DNA of 64,000 nt, from the NCBI GenBank assembly GCA_029202405.1, contig CP119312.1, positions 2,795,001-2,859,000 on the forward strand, written 5' to 3'. The translations under genes and the position numbers were made by a program. This document shows, one piece after another, positions 7,262-15,657 of the stretch. The DNA is from Candidatus Devosia phytovorans (GTDB lineage: Bacteria; Pseudomonadota; Alphaproteobacteria; Rhizobiales; Devosiaceae). Position 1 is the stretch's first letter. Each line of letters opens with the position of its first letter. Under the pieces are notes generated by a model that saw only the letters and a program-made list of their open reading frames with translations, was not told the DNA's origin and ran no database searches.

Positions 7262-9034
7262 ATGGTCCTTTCTATGCCGCGCCCGTACAAACACAAAGCC
7301 ACTGGGGTCTATTGGTATCGCCAGCGCGTTCCTGCCCACGTTATGTCCGTGGCGAAGGGGCAGACCGTCTCGGTCATCGTGAGTGGTACGGTGCTGCGCA
7401 GGACGGTCGGGGAGGCGCTAGTGGTCACCCTCGCGACAAAAGAACCTGCCGAAGCGAAGCTCCGGGCTAGTGCGGTGCAGTCCCAGTTCGATGCCATCTG
7501 GATTGCTTTTGCCAAGCCTCCAGAGCGTCTTACCCTCAAAGAGATAGTCGCCCTTGCCGGGGAAGCGTTTCGAGGTTTTCAGGCGTTCGAGGATAATCCT
7601 GGGGACCCTGAAAAGTGGCGGGACGTGGTCGAGGCCAATGCCGCTGCTTTCAGAGGCGACCCGCTGTACATCGGTTCAGCCAGCGAAAAACGTATGCTCT
7701 CTTTCGTTGCCCGCTTCGGCCCATTCGTTGACGCCGTCTTGCGGACGCACCAGAAGCGCGTGGACGGCCACACGTATGGATTGTTGCTGGAACACTTCGG
7801 CAAGGCACTGACTGATGCCGCCAACCTACTTCTCAAGAGAGCGGAGGGGGATTTCAGCCCGGATGACCGAGGCAAGAAATACCCTGCCGTGATCCGGAAA
7901 TCTGCGAACCGGAAGTCGTCGGACCGCGGCCTGACGTTCGACATGCTCATCGACCACAAGCAGAAGACACAGACGCGCAGCGCCCGAACTTTTGCTACCT
8001 ACCGCAACAAGGTTTCCGACTTCGCCCGCTTCATCGGTCATGACGACGCGCGGCAAGTGACGAAAGATGACGTGCGCAGGTGGCGGGATGACCTTATCGA
8101 GCGTGGTCTAGCAAGGAAGACTATCAACGATCAGTACCTCGCCGCTCTGAAATCCGTTTTGGCGCACGGCGTGAAAGAGTTCGACCTAGTAGCAAACGTG
8201 GCGGGCACGATCAGAGATGAGAGAAACGACCCGGCACCTAAGGGCTCTAAGGATTACACGGCGGAGCAAGCTCGGACCATTCTTGCCGCGACTTTCAGGG
8301 GTGTCCGAAAGGACGTGGCGCTCCCCTATCGTCGTGCCATCTTCTGGGCACCATGGATTTGTGCCTATACCGGGCTTCGGGTCAGCGAGGTCACGCAGTT
8401 ACAGGGGACCAGCGTATTGTGGGAAGGGGGCATCCCCTATCTGATGATCAGGCCAGAAGATGGGGGAACCAAAGGCGGGAATGCTTGGACGGTGGGCATC
8501 CACCAACACCTCATAGACCTTGGATTGCTGGACATGTTCAAGGCCGTGGGGAGCGGTCCAGCATTCTACACTCCCTATCCACCGGGCGAGGACTTATCCA
8601 AGGTCCTAAACCATCGGTCCAAGGACGCCGCCGAACGAGTGGCAGAATGGGTGCGCGATGAGGTCGGTATCGTACCTCCCGGCGGGCGACCAAACCATGC
8701 TTGGAGGCACGCTTTCACGACTGCATCTCGCGACGTTTCCATGGACAAGGAAACACGCGACTACATGATGGGCAGTCGATCCACCACTGACGCACGTGAG
8801 GGTTATGGCGGCTTCACACCAAGAAAAATAACGGCCGAAATCAACAAGCTCCCCCGCATTGACATAGTGGAAACCGACTGGCGACCGTTGGTAGACCGTG
8901 TCGCCCCTCTCGCTCTACGCGGCTCTTCGCCAACGAAGCGCATCCGCAAACCACCGAATAGACGCAAAAAGGCCCCGCCAGCGCCCCATAGGGGAAACCA
9001 GCGAGGGCCTACCAGGAATTGTGATGCCAAATGA
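7262..9034 (+). CDS. Site-specific tyrosine recombinase (island integrase)
   Basis: A 590-residue integrase, about 150-200 longer than the common form. The N-terminus (MPRPYKHKATGVYWYRQRVP) is of the DUF6538 type that precedes many alphaproteobacterial integrases. A core-binding region lies near residues 210-310 and the catalytic domain near 350-530: Arg in TGLRVSEV (about 373), HAWR box (about 479-482) and Tyr in EGYGG (about 515). The usual GH before the Tyr reads GS here. Start choice: AGGGG sits 8 bases before the ATG at 7262; a GTG at 7253 and an ATG at 7274 are alternatives. It adjoins the tRNA attachment site, so it most likely catalyses the element's integration and excision. Confidence 0.93.
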   Translation: MVLSMPRPYKHKATGVYWYRQRVPAHVMSVAKGQTVSVIVSGTVLRRTVGEALVVTLATKEPAEAKLRASAVQSQFDAIWIAFAKPPERLTLKEIVALAGEAFRGFQAFEDNPGDPEKWRDVVEANAAAFRGDPLYIGSASEKRMLSFVARFGPFVDAVLRTHQKRVDGHTYGLLLEHFGKALTDAANLLLKRAEGDFSPDDRGKKYPAVIRKSANRKSSDRGLTFDMLIDHKQKTQTRSARTFATYRNKVSDFARFIGHDDARQVTKDDVRRWRDDLIERGLARKTINDQYLAALKSVLAHGVKEFDLVANVAGTIRDERNDPAPKGSKDYTAEQARTILAATFRGVRKDVALPYRRAIFWAPWICAYTGLRVSEVTQLQGTSVLWEGGIPYLMIRPEDGGTKGGNAWTVGIHQHLIDLGLLDMFKAVGSGPAFYTPYPPGEDLSKVLNHRSKDAAERVAEWVRDEVGIVPPGGRPNHAWRHAFTTASRDVSMDKETRDYMMGSRSTTDAREGYGGFTPRKITAEINKLPRIDIVETDWRPLVDRVAPLALRGSSPTKRIRKPPNRRKKAPPAPHRGNQRGPTRNCDAK

Positions 9035-9057
9035 AGGTGCGCCAGCGTGTTGTCAGG

Positions 9058-9852
9058 CTATTTGCTTGCTGTGCCGAGTGCTTCGTCTTCGAGCTTGCGA
9101 ACTTTCGACCAAGCCTCCGCAACTCGCTTGCGAACCGCAAGAATGTAATCGACCCGCCAAATGACCCAGAGCGACCAAGTCTCGCCTACCCTATCTCGGG
9201 CCGCATTTGCCATTTCGCTCATATCATCTTCGCCATGCTCTGCATCTGGGCCAGAGGTCGAATGGCGGAAAGTGGTGTTCAGCAACATGAGTTCATCACG
9301 TAGCGTAGTGGTGAGCCTAATTCCCCGCTGCTCCAAAAGGTAGTCTACAGCGTAACCACGGGTAGAACTCCTCTCAAGAGCTTCGATAAGCTCAAATAGT
9401 CTGTCGACGACAGCACTGACTTCCTTGGGCCAAAATTCAAATAGCCGGTGGTAGTTCTCGGTGTCATAGGACTGGAGCAATGACGACAGACGGAATACGG
9501 CCGGTCTTATTTTCTCAAGGTGGGCTAGGTATTCCTCCAGTTCCAACGCCACGCCCTTGATATTTGGGATCGCTGAGGCCGAGGACTGACGCCGCGCTTC
9601 TCGAAGTTGGATATAAACAGGTCGTCCCACGACTATGGCAGCGACAAGGGCGATAACGGCGGCAACTAGCTCCTGATAATCCTTCACCCACCACAGGGAG
9701 ACAAGGCGTTCCAACCAAGCTATGGGCGCGTCGTTGCAGAGCCGGTCGAACAAGGCAAAGCAGCCAGACCGCTGATACCAAAACATCACGTACAGCGCGC
9801 CCCAAAGGGCGGCAAAGACAGAGATCATTGTCCATAGGGATTTTCTGGTCAC
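9058..9852 (-). CDS. Hypothetical two-helix membrane protein
   Basis: A 264-residue protein of no family I recognise. Two hydrophobic segments are seen, near residues 7-27 and 62-82. The rest is mostly alpha-helical and charged, with likely coiled-coil stretches (EEYLAHLEKI, DRLFELIEALERSS) facing the cytoplasm. It follows the nuclease-like gene 9896-11179 on the same strand by 43 bp and may be co-transcribed with it. It converges on the integrase gene. Membrane-anchored helical partners are common beside defence effectors, but that role is only a guess here. Confidence 0.75.
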   Translation of the reverse strand: MTRKSLWTMISVFAALWGALYVMFWYQRSGCFALFDRLCNDAPIAWLERLVSLWWVKDYQELVAAVIALVAAIVVGRPVYIQLREARRQSSASAIPNIKGVALELEEYLAHLEKIRPAVFRLSSLLQSYDTENYHRLFEFWPKEVSAVVDRLFELIEALERSSTRGYAVDYLLEQRGIRLTTTLRDELMLLNTTFRHSTSGPDAEHGEDDMSEMANAARDRVGETWSLWVIWRVDYILAVRKRVAEAWSKVRKLEDEALGTASK

Positions 9853-9895
9853 TTCGCGTGTTCCCTACAAATTGGGTGTACCATCGAGAAGCGAC

Positions 9896-11179
9896 CTATC
9901 GGGTATTCGGAACGACCCCGTATTTCCTAAATTGGGGCAGCAACTCGCCAACCATTTCGAACACGCCTTTGAACTTGACCAGCAGCGCCCTCATAGCCCG
10001 GTCGATCTCCTCGGCGTTTTGAATGTCGGCAATGTGAATGTCGTTGCTTCGCAGGAATTTCGAGAACTTTTTGCCTTCGTTGGCAGCACCCTTCTGAAAT
10101 CCAACCAACTTGGGGTGGTTCTGGGCCGCTGCATCCCGAATGCTGGCGACAAGGGCACTACGGAACTCGAAAGGTGCGGCAGGTCCGACCTCGGCAATCA
10201 GTGACAAGCTGCCCGAGCCCGCGTCCATGTCCTCGTTCAGTTGGAACCAGCAGATCAGGGGATATTCTGCCCACCAGCCGTCACAACCCTCCCAGGTTAG
10301 TTCTTGGTCAAAGCCATCCACCCACAGTTTCGGTAGGAAACTTGCCTGAAAGTGATTGTGATAGCTGTACACAAACCACTGATCCCCAACCTGAAACTCG
10401 TTGTGGTAGGTCAACTGCTCGCCGAAGACACTTTCGACGGCCAGTATGAAATCGGTCCTCGCACCATGCTCCATGATGAAATCGAGTACCTTCCGATGGG
10501 AGCGATATAGCTGGCGCGCCAAAGCCTCCATTTCATCCCGTTCGCTGCTCATGCCCGTAGCCTCTCGAATAACTTCCAAATAGTGCCCGACGAACATCGC
10601 AACGTCGGTGCGTAGTGTTTCGGAATTTGCCTCCAACACGTCAGGTAGAATTTCGCAAATCGACGCATAAAGGATGGGCACATAACCGTCGTCGGCCGGT
10701 TCCTCGTCGTGCAACGTTAAGAAAACGCCCCGAACCTTGAGTATCCCCTCCTGCGGCTCGAAGATCGACTTCACACGCTCGGCGTACTTAGAAAGCTGGC
10801 CTTCGTGCTGGGTGCTATTGAACTTATTCTCGATGATGAACGCCCACTTGAGCCGTGGCAGAAGAACGAAAATGTCGATGTTCTGCCATTCACGTCGAAC
10901 CTCTGCATCCCTTAGGTCCGCTTGTGAAATCTCCAAGGCGCTGGGACTGCCCAAGTGGCTTTGACCGCGCATCGCCTCGCTAAGAAAGGCGCGAAGGAAC
11001 TTGTCCTCGAGGCCGTGGGTCTCACGGGGGTCCAGTAGCCAAGCCAGAATAGCGGAATGCCGGATTTCCATGCTCTGCATCCGCATGGTCTTGATTGGAT
11101 TGAACCGGTTTAGGTATGTGCCAAGTCGATGAAGATCCTGATTGTTGACGAAAAGTTCTTCGAGGTCATCGTGCTTCAT
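9896..11179 (-). CDS. PD-(D/E)XK nuclease superfamily protein
   Basis: A 427-residue protein. Visible active-site pattern: Glu40 (MEIRHSAILAWLLDP), Asp102 (NIDIFVLLP), then Glu117-x-Lys119 in FIIENK and Gln128 in EGQLSKY. This order and spacing fit the PDDEXK_4 family of restriction-like nucleases found on mobile DNA. The remaining 290 residues have no motif I know. The frame is open to 11545, but the first 122 residues of that reading look unlike protein, and the ATG at 11179 starts the family-like N-terminus. Predicted to cut DNA; target and partner unknown. The product at 9058-9852 may work with it. Confidence 0.82.
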   Translation of the reverse strand: MKHDDLEELFVNNQDLHRLGTYLNRFNPIKTMRMQSMEIRHSAILAWLLDPRETHGLEDKFLRAFLSEAMRGQSHLGSPSALEISQADLRDAEVRREWQNIDIFVLLPRLKWAFIIENKFNSTQHEGQLSKYAERVKSIFEPQEGILKVRGVFLTLHDEEPADDGYVPILYASICEILPDVLEANSETLRTDVAMFVGHYLEVIREATGMSSERDEMEALARQLYRSHRKVLDFIMEHGARTDFILAVESVFGEQLTYHNEFQVGDQWFVYSYHNHFQASFLPKLWVDGFDQELTWEGCDGWWAEYPLICWFQLNEDMDAGSGSLSLIAEVGPAAPFEFRSALVASIRDAAAQNHPKLVGFQKGAANEGKKFSKFLRSNDIHIADIQNAEEIDRAMRALLVKFKGVFEMVGELLPQFRKYGVVPNTR

Positions 11180-11349
11180 GTACGACCACAAATGCTTGCT
11201 GAAACCGCTGCCAGCTTTGGGCTGATTTGATGCGGGCGGCAAGCATCTCCGATCATACCCGCCAAGCCCTATCATTCGAGGCAACCTGACCGGCAAAGCA
11301 GATGACCCCGGAGGCAAGTGCCGGAGCCATCTAATTGTGCATCGAGTAG

Positions 11350-11865
11350 CTATGCCGCTGCCAAGAACGGGTCCATGCCCTCTCGCGCCAGTGCATCCGC
11401 CCGCTCGTTTAGAAGGTTGCCAGCGTGGCCTTTGGTCCAAAGCCATTCGATATCGAGCCCCTGAACCGTCTGGTCCAGCTTCTCCCATAGCTCTCGGTTC
11501 TTGACCGGCTTTTTGTCGCTGGTTCGCCAGCCGTTGGCTTTCCATTTCTCCAGCCGCGTGGACATGCCGAGTACGACATATTCGCTGTCGCTGTGGACCT
11601 TGATTGGCAATGCTGGGTCGAAACCCTCGCTGGTCGCGAGGAGACCAATTCCGTGGATGGCAGCGGTAAGCTCCATCTGGTTATTGGTGGTGGCAGGGAG
11701 ACCTCCGCAATGCTCCTGCCGATGGGCTGGATTGCTGCCGTCCCAGTGGATGATGATTGCTCCCCAGCCTCCGGGGCCGGGATTGCCGGAGCAAGCACCG
11801 TCCGTGTGGATGGAGTAGTCGGTGTAACTCGGTGGCATAGCAATGCCGTTGTCAGACGCGCTCAT
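11350..11865 (-). CDS. rnhA: Ribonuclease HI
   Basis: A 171-residue RNase HI that cleaves the RNA strand of RNA-DNA hybrids. All catalytic residues are visible: Asp22 (HTDGACSGNPG), Glu65 (NNQMELTAA), Asp93 (HSDSEY), His147 (KGHAGN) and Asp157 (NERADALA). AAGGAG lies 8 bases before the start. It sits inside the island, so it is probably an accessory copy in addition to a chromosomal one outside this window. Confidence 0.94.
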   Translation of the reverse strand: MSASDNGIAMPPSYTDYSIHTDGACSGNPGPGGWGAIIIHWDGSNPAHRQEHCGGLPATTNNQMELTAAIHGIGLLATSEGFDPALPIKVHSDSEYVVLGMSTRLEKWKANGWRTSDKKPVKNRELWEKLDQTVQGLDIEWLWTKGHAGNLLNERADALAREGMDPFLAAA

Positions 11866-11932
11866 GCGGTCTTCTCCTTGGTATGTCGGTTTTGTTTTGG
11901 GTTGGTTGTGGGCTTCCGTAATCTACCCACCA

Positions 11933-12526
11933 CTAATCATGGTGATGTAGACGAGACCCGATAGGTGCCAGAATGGCATTACGTTGAGCGATGAGCTTGT
12001 CTAGCTGACGACGGCGAATACCCTCGAACTTGCTCACGACCTGCTGGGTCACCCCGATGATCCTTGCCTTCTCGGTCTGTGAGAGGCCGGGGTAGTGATA
12101 GACCAGCCAGCAGACTTGCTCCTGTACTGGCATGTCGGGGTTCTTCCGCAGTTCCCGAAAGGCGGCCAGATGGTCCCGTGCGGTTTGCCCTTGGGTGGAC
12201 AGTTCGGAGAACTCACCTACAGCGTCGTCCCACCGCTCCTCAATCCAAGCACGACCTTCTGGACCGATCACGTCGAACGGCGTGCCACGGTATGAGCGTT
12301 GCCGCTTTCCCCATCCGCGCTCTGTCACCCAATCAGCGAGCCGGAGACGGAGATTACGGCTGTGGCCCTCGGAGACAAGAAAACCGAGTTCGACAAGGAG
12401 GGCGCGGACCCGCCGAGGACCGACGCCTTTCAGATTGCCGAGTTCGGTCAGGGTGATCCAATCGCCTATGCTGACCCGGAGGACTTCCCCCGTAGCCCTG
12501 TCGAGTTGGTCTTGGTGGTACTCCAT
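11933..12526 (-). CDS. Helix-turn-helix protein, phage/plasmid type
   Basis: A 197-residue protein with two likely DNA-binding parts. Residues about 22-55 (WITLTELGNLKGVGPRRVRA then LLVELGFL) resemble a winged HTH used by phage and plasmid regulators. Residues about 150-185 (LSQTEKARIIGVTQQVVSKF) form a second HTH. Its ATG overlaps the stop of the upstream gene (TGATG), so the two are coupled. The longer frame to 12718 reads through the neighbour and is rejected. Probable regulator of the element; exact role unknown. Confidence 0.72.
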   Translation of the reverse strand: MEYHQDQLDRATGEVLRVSIGDWITLTELGNLKGVGPRRVRALLVELGFLVSEGHSRNLRLRLADWVTERGWGKRQRSYRGTPFDVIGPEGRAWIEERWDDAVGEFSELSTQGQTARDHLAAFRELRKNPDMPVQEQVCWLVYHYPGLSQTEKARIIGVTQQVVSKFEGIRRRQLDKLIAQRNAILAPIGSRLHHHD

Positions 12527-13023
12527 CAGGCCGCAAGGTTCGTGGTCGGCTTGACCTCGGGGGTAAGCCTTCGGATGACCTCCAGCTTCTCCCTGATCTC
12601 CCGCAAAATACGAAGGGGTTCGACCACGTTGTCCGGCACCCAACCATAGTTGCAGAGCCGCTTGAGGTATCGCGCATCGCGGGAGGCGGAGGAGAGGACG
12701 GAGCGGAGGTCTGCCCAATCAGGTTCAACTGGACGGTTCCCGGCGGTCTCGGCCTGGCGCAATGGCAATGCCAGCGACAAGGCCATGAAGTGCAGCTCGA
12801 CATGAGCCACAAGGCGTACAGTGGAAGGAATATGCGGGTCCGCTTTCTTGCCCCCGGCGAGGGCTCTGGCGAGGTCCCTGACGGCGTAGAGGGCGGATTG
12901 CTTGAGGTTGTAGGTGGATTGGCTTTCGAGGAGCGCGCGGGCTTCCTCTGGGGCTGGAGGGTTAGGAGAAGGCGGGTCCGTAGTGATGGTGTTGGTGTCG
13001 ATGGTGCTTTCGCTGGCGACCAT
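12526..13023 (-). CDS. Hypothetical protein coupled to the HTH gene
   Basis: A 165-residue protein I do not recognise. The first 35 residues are Thr/Pro-rich and low-complexity (TDPPSPNPPAPEEAR); the remainder is helical (SALYAVRDLARALAG, REIREKLEVIRRL) with no membrane segment. The chosen start at 13023 has AAAGG 7 bases upstream and an MVASE N-terminus; an upstream ATG at 13104 would add an unlikely 27-residue extension. It overlaps the HTH gene by one base. Confidence 0.68.
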   Translation of the reverse strand: MVASESTIDTNTITTDPPSPNPPAPEEARALLESQSTYNLKQSALYAVRDLARALAGGKKADPHIPSTVRLVAHVELHFMALSLALPLRQAETAGNRPVEPDWADLRSVLSSASRDARYLKRLCNYGWVPDNVVEPLRILREIREKLEVIRRLTPEVKPTTNLAA

Positions 13024-13707
13024 GGGTGACCTTTCGATTGTGTTGGGGGTGCTGTCCGGTGGCTCGTAAAAACAGATAGACCGACGCGGACGGCATAGTT
13101 TCATAGTGCCCCGGATGCTGCCGGGTCAGTTTGCGGAAACAGACGACCAGCACCCCCGCAAAGGCACTGACCGGCACTGCCCAATGGCAGCGCGTATCGC
13201 CCGTTATTGTCATCGCAGACTTATTCCATGCTGCTGCCGTCACGGTGCGCTGGACGGCTCCCCCGACCCAATCCAAGGCCCGAGGGTTTCTTATTCACGA
13301 TGAGAAAGAACAGACCCCGCCGGGCAAGCCGGTGGCGTCGTGCGGTTTGAGCCGCGAGGGGAAGGGCGGGTGCTGACGGCGCGCGCACGGGGTTTCGCTC
13401 GGTGCCCGTGTGGGCTTCGAGAGGGGGCGGTACGGGTGACCCGAGAGGATCATGTCAGCTTGGTTGCGGGGAGCCCCTTACGGAGCCCGGCTATGTCATC
13501 GTGGGTTGCGGGCCACGGCCCCAAAAGGCTTTCACGGACGGCATGAGTTGTCCGATGAGCGCAATATGGTGCAGCCCACCACTCCGGTCAATAGGTAAAA
13601 ATCAGACAAACCATTGAAATATAACGTTCTTTTCTGAATATCCTCTGCATGTCCAAGAGTTTTAGGGCTTTGCGCATGGCGCTGTGACCAACATTGTGAC
13701 CACGAAG
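13024..13707. other. Gene-poor gap inside the island with a long imperfect hairpin
   Basis: No frame here is convincing. At about 13119-13178 a long imperfect stem can be drawn: GCCGGGTCAGTTTGCGG pairs with CCGCAAA and CTGACCGGC, leaving a GGCA bulge and a 19-base loop. It lies just upstream of the minus-strand gene at 12526-13023, where it could be part of a leader. The rest shows no structure. Confidence 0.4.
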
Positions 13708-14739
13708 CTATGCCGCCCCTGCCCCGCTCCCCTCCAAGACCCGAAGAACGTCCTCCAAGTCGGTCGGACGGACCTGCATGTAGCGCATGGTGGTGGCAAT
13801 CGCGTCGTGGCCCATCCACTGCATGACCCGCTTGATATCGACGCCGCCCAATACCAGTCTCGTGCAACACGTGTGGCGCATGGTGTGCGGCGTTAGATCG
13901 GCCAGCCCTGTCGTTGCTCGCATAGCGTCCCAGCGAGAGCGCATGGTGTTCTTGTTCAGCCCCGAGAAGGGGCCGTTCAGAGGGCCGTGGGTTATACGAC
14001 GAGCCTTGACGATCTCACGAGCCCGCTTGGTCAGCGGCACCGTTCGCGGCTTGCCGCTCTTGGTGTGCCAGAAGGTTACGCTGGCGAGGTGCGGGCCGAA
14101 GGCGTCCCAGCGCACGGGCAGCATTTCCGAGAAGCACCGCGCCCCCGTGTCCACCAGAAGGATCGTCAGGTCGTGGAGGTCGTCCCAGCCCTGCGCCTTG
14201 TGGAAAGCGAGAACGGCCCGCTCCTCGATATCGTCCATGTACCTGAATTTGGTTTGCTCCTCCCGCGTCCACCGGAACTTGGGCACGGCGTCCAAGGCTC
14301 CAGCTTCCCAGGCGACGTTCAGCATCTTGGAGAGCGCAGAGCATTTCCGGTTGATGGTTGGCTGGGCCAATCCACTTTCCGCGAGAGTGACCCGGAAGTC
14401 GGCAATGTCCGCTGACGTGATTGTGGCAACAGCCTTGTTCCGCCCGAAATGATCCATACACACCTGCCCGTTGCGGATGAGCGTTGTAGCAGCCTTCATG
14501 GTTGCCCATTCGGTGCGCGATACGTGGTCGAACAGTTTGCCGAGGAGCGTCAGGTCGCGAGACCCCGTGCCCCGGCTGGTGTTATTGGCTGGCGGGAGCG
14601 GTCTGCCTTCCACTACTGCCGCCCTCGCCGCCTTCTCCCACGCCATTGCGGCGCTCTCGGTCTTGAAGGTTGGGCGGAGCCGGATGCCATCAGCAGTGCG
14701 AATATCAGCTTGCCAGAGCTTGCCTCGGTGTCTTGCCAT
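13708..14739 (-). CDS. Second tyrosine recombinase / phage-type integrase
   Basis: A 343-residue integrase of normal length. An N-terminal arm-binding part (residues about 1-60, MARHRGKLWQADIRTADG) is followed by a core-binding SAM-like domain (about 70-160) and a catalytic domain with Arg in DTGARCFSEML, HTMRH box, GH in WMGHDAIATT and Tyr in MRYMQV. All residues needed for catalysis are present. It is far from both ends of the element, so it may be a relic of a nested element or an XerC-like resolution enzyme. The unknown gene at 14742 starts its group, 2 bp upstream. Confidence 0.93.
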   Translation of the reverse strand: MARHRGKLWQADIRTADGIRLRPTFKTESAAMAWEKAARAAVVEGRPLPPANNTSRGTGSRDLTLLGKLFDHVSRTEWATMKAATTLIRNGQVCMDHFGRNKAVATITSADIADFRVTLAESGLAQPTINRKCSALSKMLNVAWEAGALDAVPKFRWTREEQTKFRYMDDIEERAVLAFHKAQGWDDLHDLTILLVDTGARCFSEMLPVRWDAFGPHLASVTFWHTKSGKPRTVPLTKRAREIVKARRITHGPLNGPFSGLNKNTMRSRWDAMRATTGLADLTPHTMRHTCCTRLVLGGVDIKRVMQWMGHDAIATTMRYMQVRPTDLEDVLRVLEGSGAGAA

Positions 14740-14741
14740 GG

Positions 14742-15122
14742 TCAGACCTCCCCGCCGTTGCCGTAGCTGGACGAGGGCATGATGGGCGTCGGTTCAACGG
14801 CATGAGCCAAAGTCCCGAACCATTTGCAGGGCACCGTCTGGGCATCGGACGGAAGCATGGCGGCAAACTCGATGAGCTTGGCGAGCGCGAACCTGTACGG
14901 CTCCAAGACCTCGCTATTGTTCAAGGAAGCTGAGCCAATCAAGGCAAAGGCGATTTGGTAGAGGAAGTCGGCAGAGGTCCGCAGCGCGTTCAGCGCATTG
15001 GTCTGGCACCGCCCCAGCGCGACCTCGCAAGCGGCCCCCAGGAGCGCATCATCAGCGGCGATTAGGTGGTGCAGACACAGCGCCTCGGCATTAGCGATGG
15101 CGTCTATCGAAAGATGTTTCAT
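14742..15122 (-). CDS. Hypothetical protein upstream of the second integrase
   Basis: A 126-residue protein with no domain I recognise, helical and Ala/Leu-rich (IANAEALCLHHLIAADDALL), containing five Cys. It ends 2 bp before the integrase gene, so the two are probably one transcript. The position suggests a recombination directionality factor, but it does not look like a typical basic HTH excisionase. CCTC on the plus strand gives a GAGG-type binding site just before the ATG. Confidence 0.62.
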   Translation of the reverse strand: MKHLSIDAIANAEALCLHHLIAADDALLGAACEVALGRCQTNALNALRTSADFLYQIAFALIGSASLNNSEVLEPYRFALAKLIEFAAMLPSDAQTVPCKWFGTLAHAVEPTPIMPSSSYGNGGEV

Positions 15123-15555
15123 TGAGGAGGTGCCCCGTCACGAGTGGATTGACGGTTGCCCATTGGGCACACGGTTCAACACCGGGCAACAAGAATGAGG
15201 TCACCACATGGAGACCATCGGAGCGGGACGAAAAACACGTCGCGGTATGGTGACTATGCGAGTGAGGCGGGGTGTGGTGTGGGAAAAGGCGGGAGGGAGT
15301 GGAGGGTCACCGCATGGTGACGGCGTGGTCAGATTGTCGCACCCTGCCTAAACCGCGACCTGACGACCGGCAGACCCTTGGAGGCTTGGAGATGGGGACG
15401 GGAGGAGTGGGACCAGCCTCTGGGGCTCCAATAGCAGACCATATCGGTCATACCTGCGCTGCCAGCGAGACCGCCCATAACCATAAGGTTTATTGAATAG
15501 TTATATCGTCCCCCTAGTGGACGGCGTTATGTCCTAGTCGGCGGCCTAATCGCCC
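15123..15555. other. Gap inside the island, nothing recognised
   Basis: About 430 bp with scattered stops and no convincing frame or repeat. An AT-rich patch at about 15487-15510 could be promoter DNA for the gene 14742-15122, which reads away from it. Confidence 0.4.
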
Positions 15556-15657
15556 TAATCATTTGAGGCGAAACAGGTCGTACACTCCCCACGCTCCCGC
15601 CAAAGCCATAGCTGCGATGGTCCCCCAGCCGACGAACGAAACTACCGTGGCGATCAT
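15556..15657 (-). CDS. Possible 33-residue membrane microprotein coupled to the resolvase
   Basis: An ATG at 15655-15657 overlaps the resolvase stop in an ATGA arrangement and opens a 33-codon frame: MIATVVSFVGWGTIAAMALA then GAWECTTCFASND. Residues 2-22 make one hydrophobic helix and the tail carries CTTC. The four-base overlap supports coupled translation; the small size means it may be a chance frame. Confidence 0.4.

Noticed and set aside
6799..7302. 167-codon minus-strand frame with RTGLNCRPPP and GALPLSYGS
   Set aside because: It reads the tRNA-Thr antisense and part of the 54-residue gene in another frame; such peptide strings are a known artefact of tRNA genes.
13131..13617. Short plus-strand frames in the island gap
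   Set aside because: Overlapping, without binding sites or motifs; treated as non-coding.
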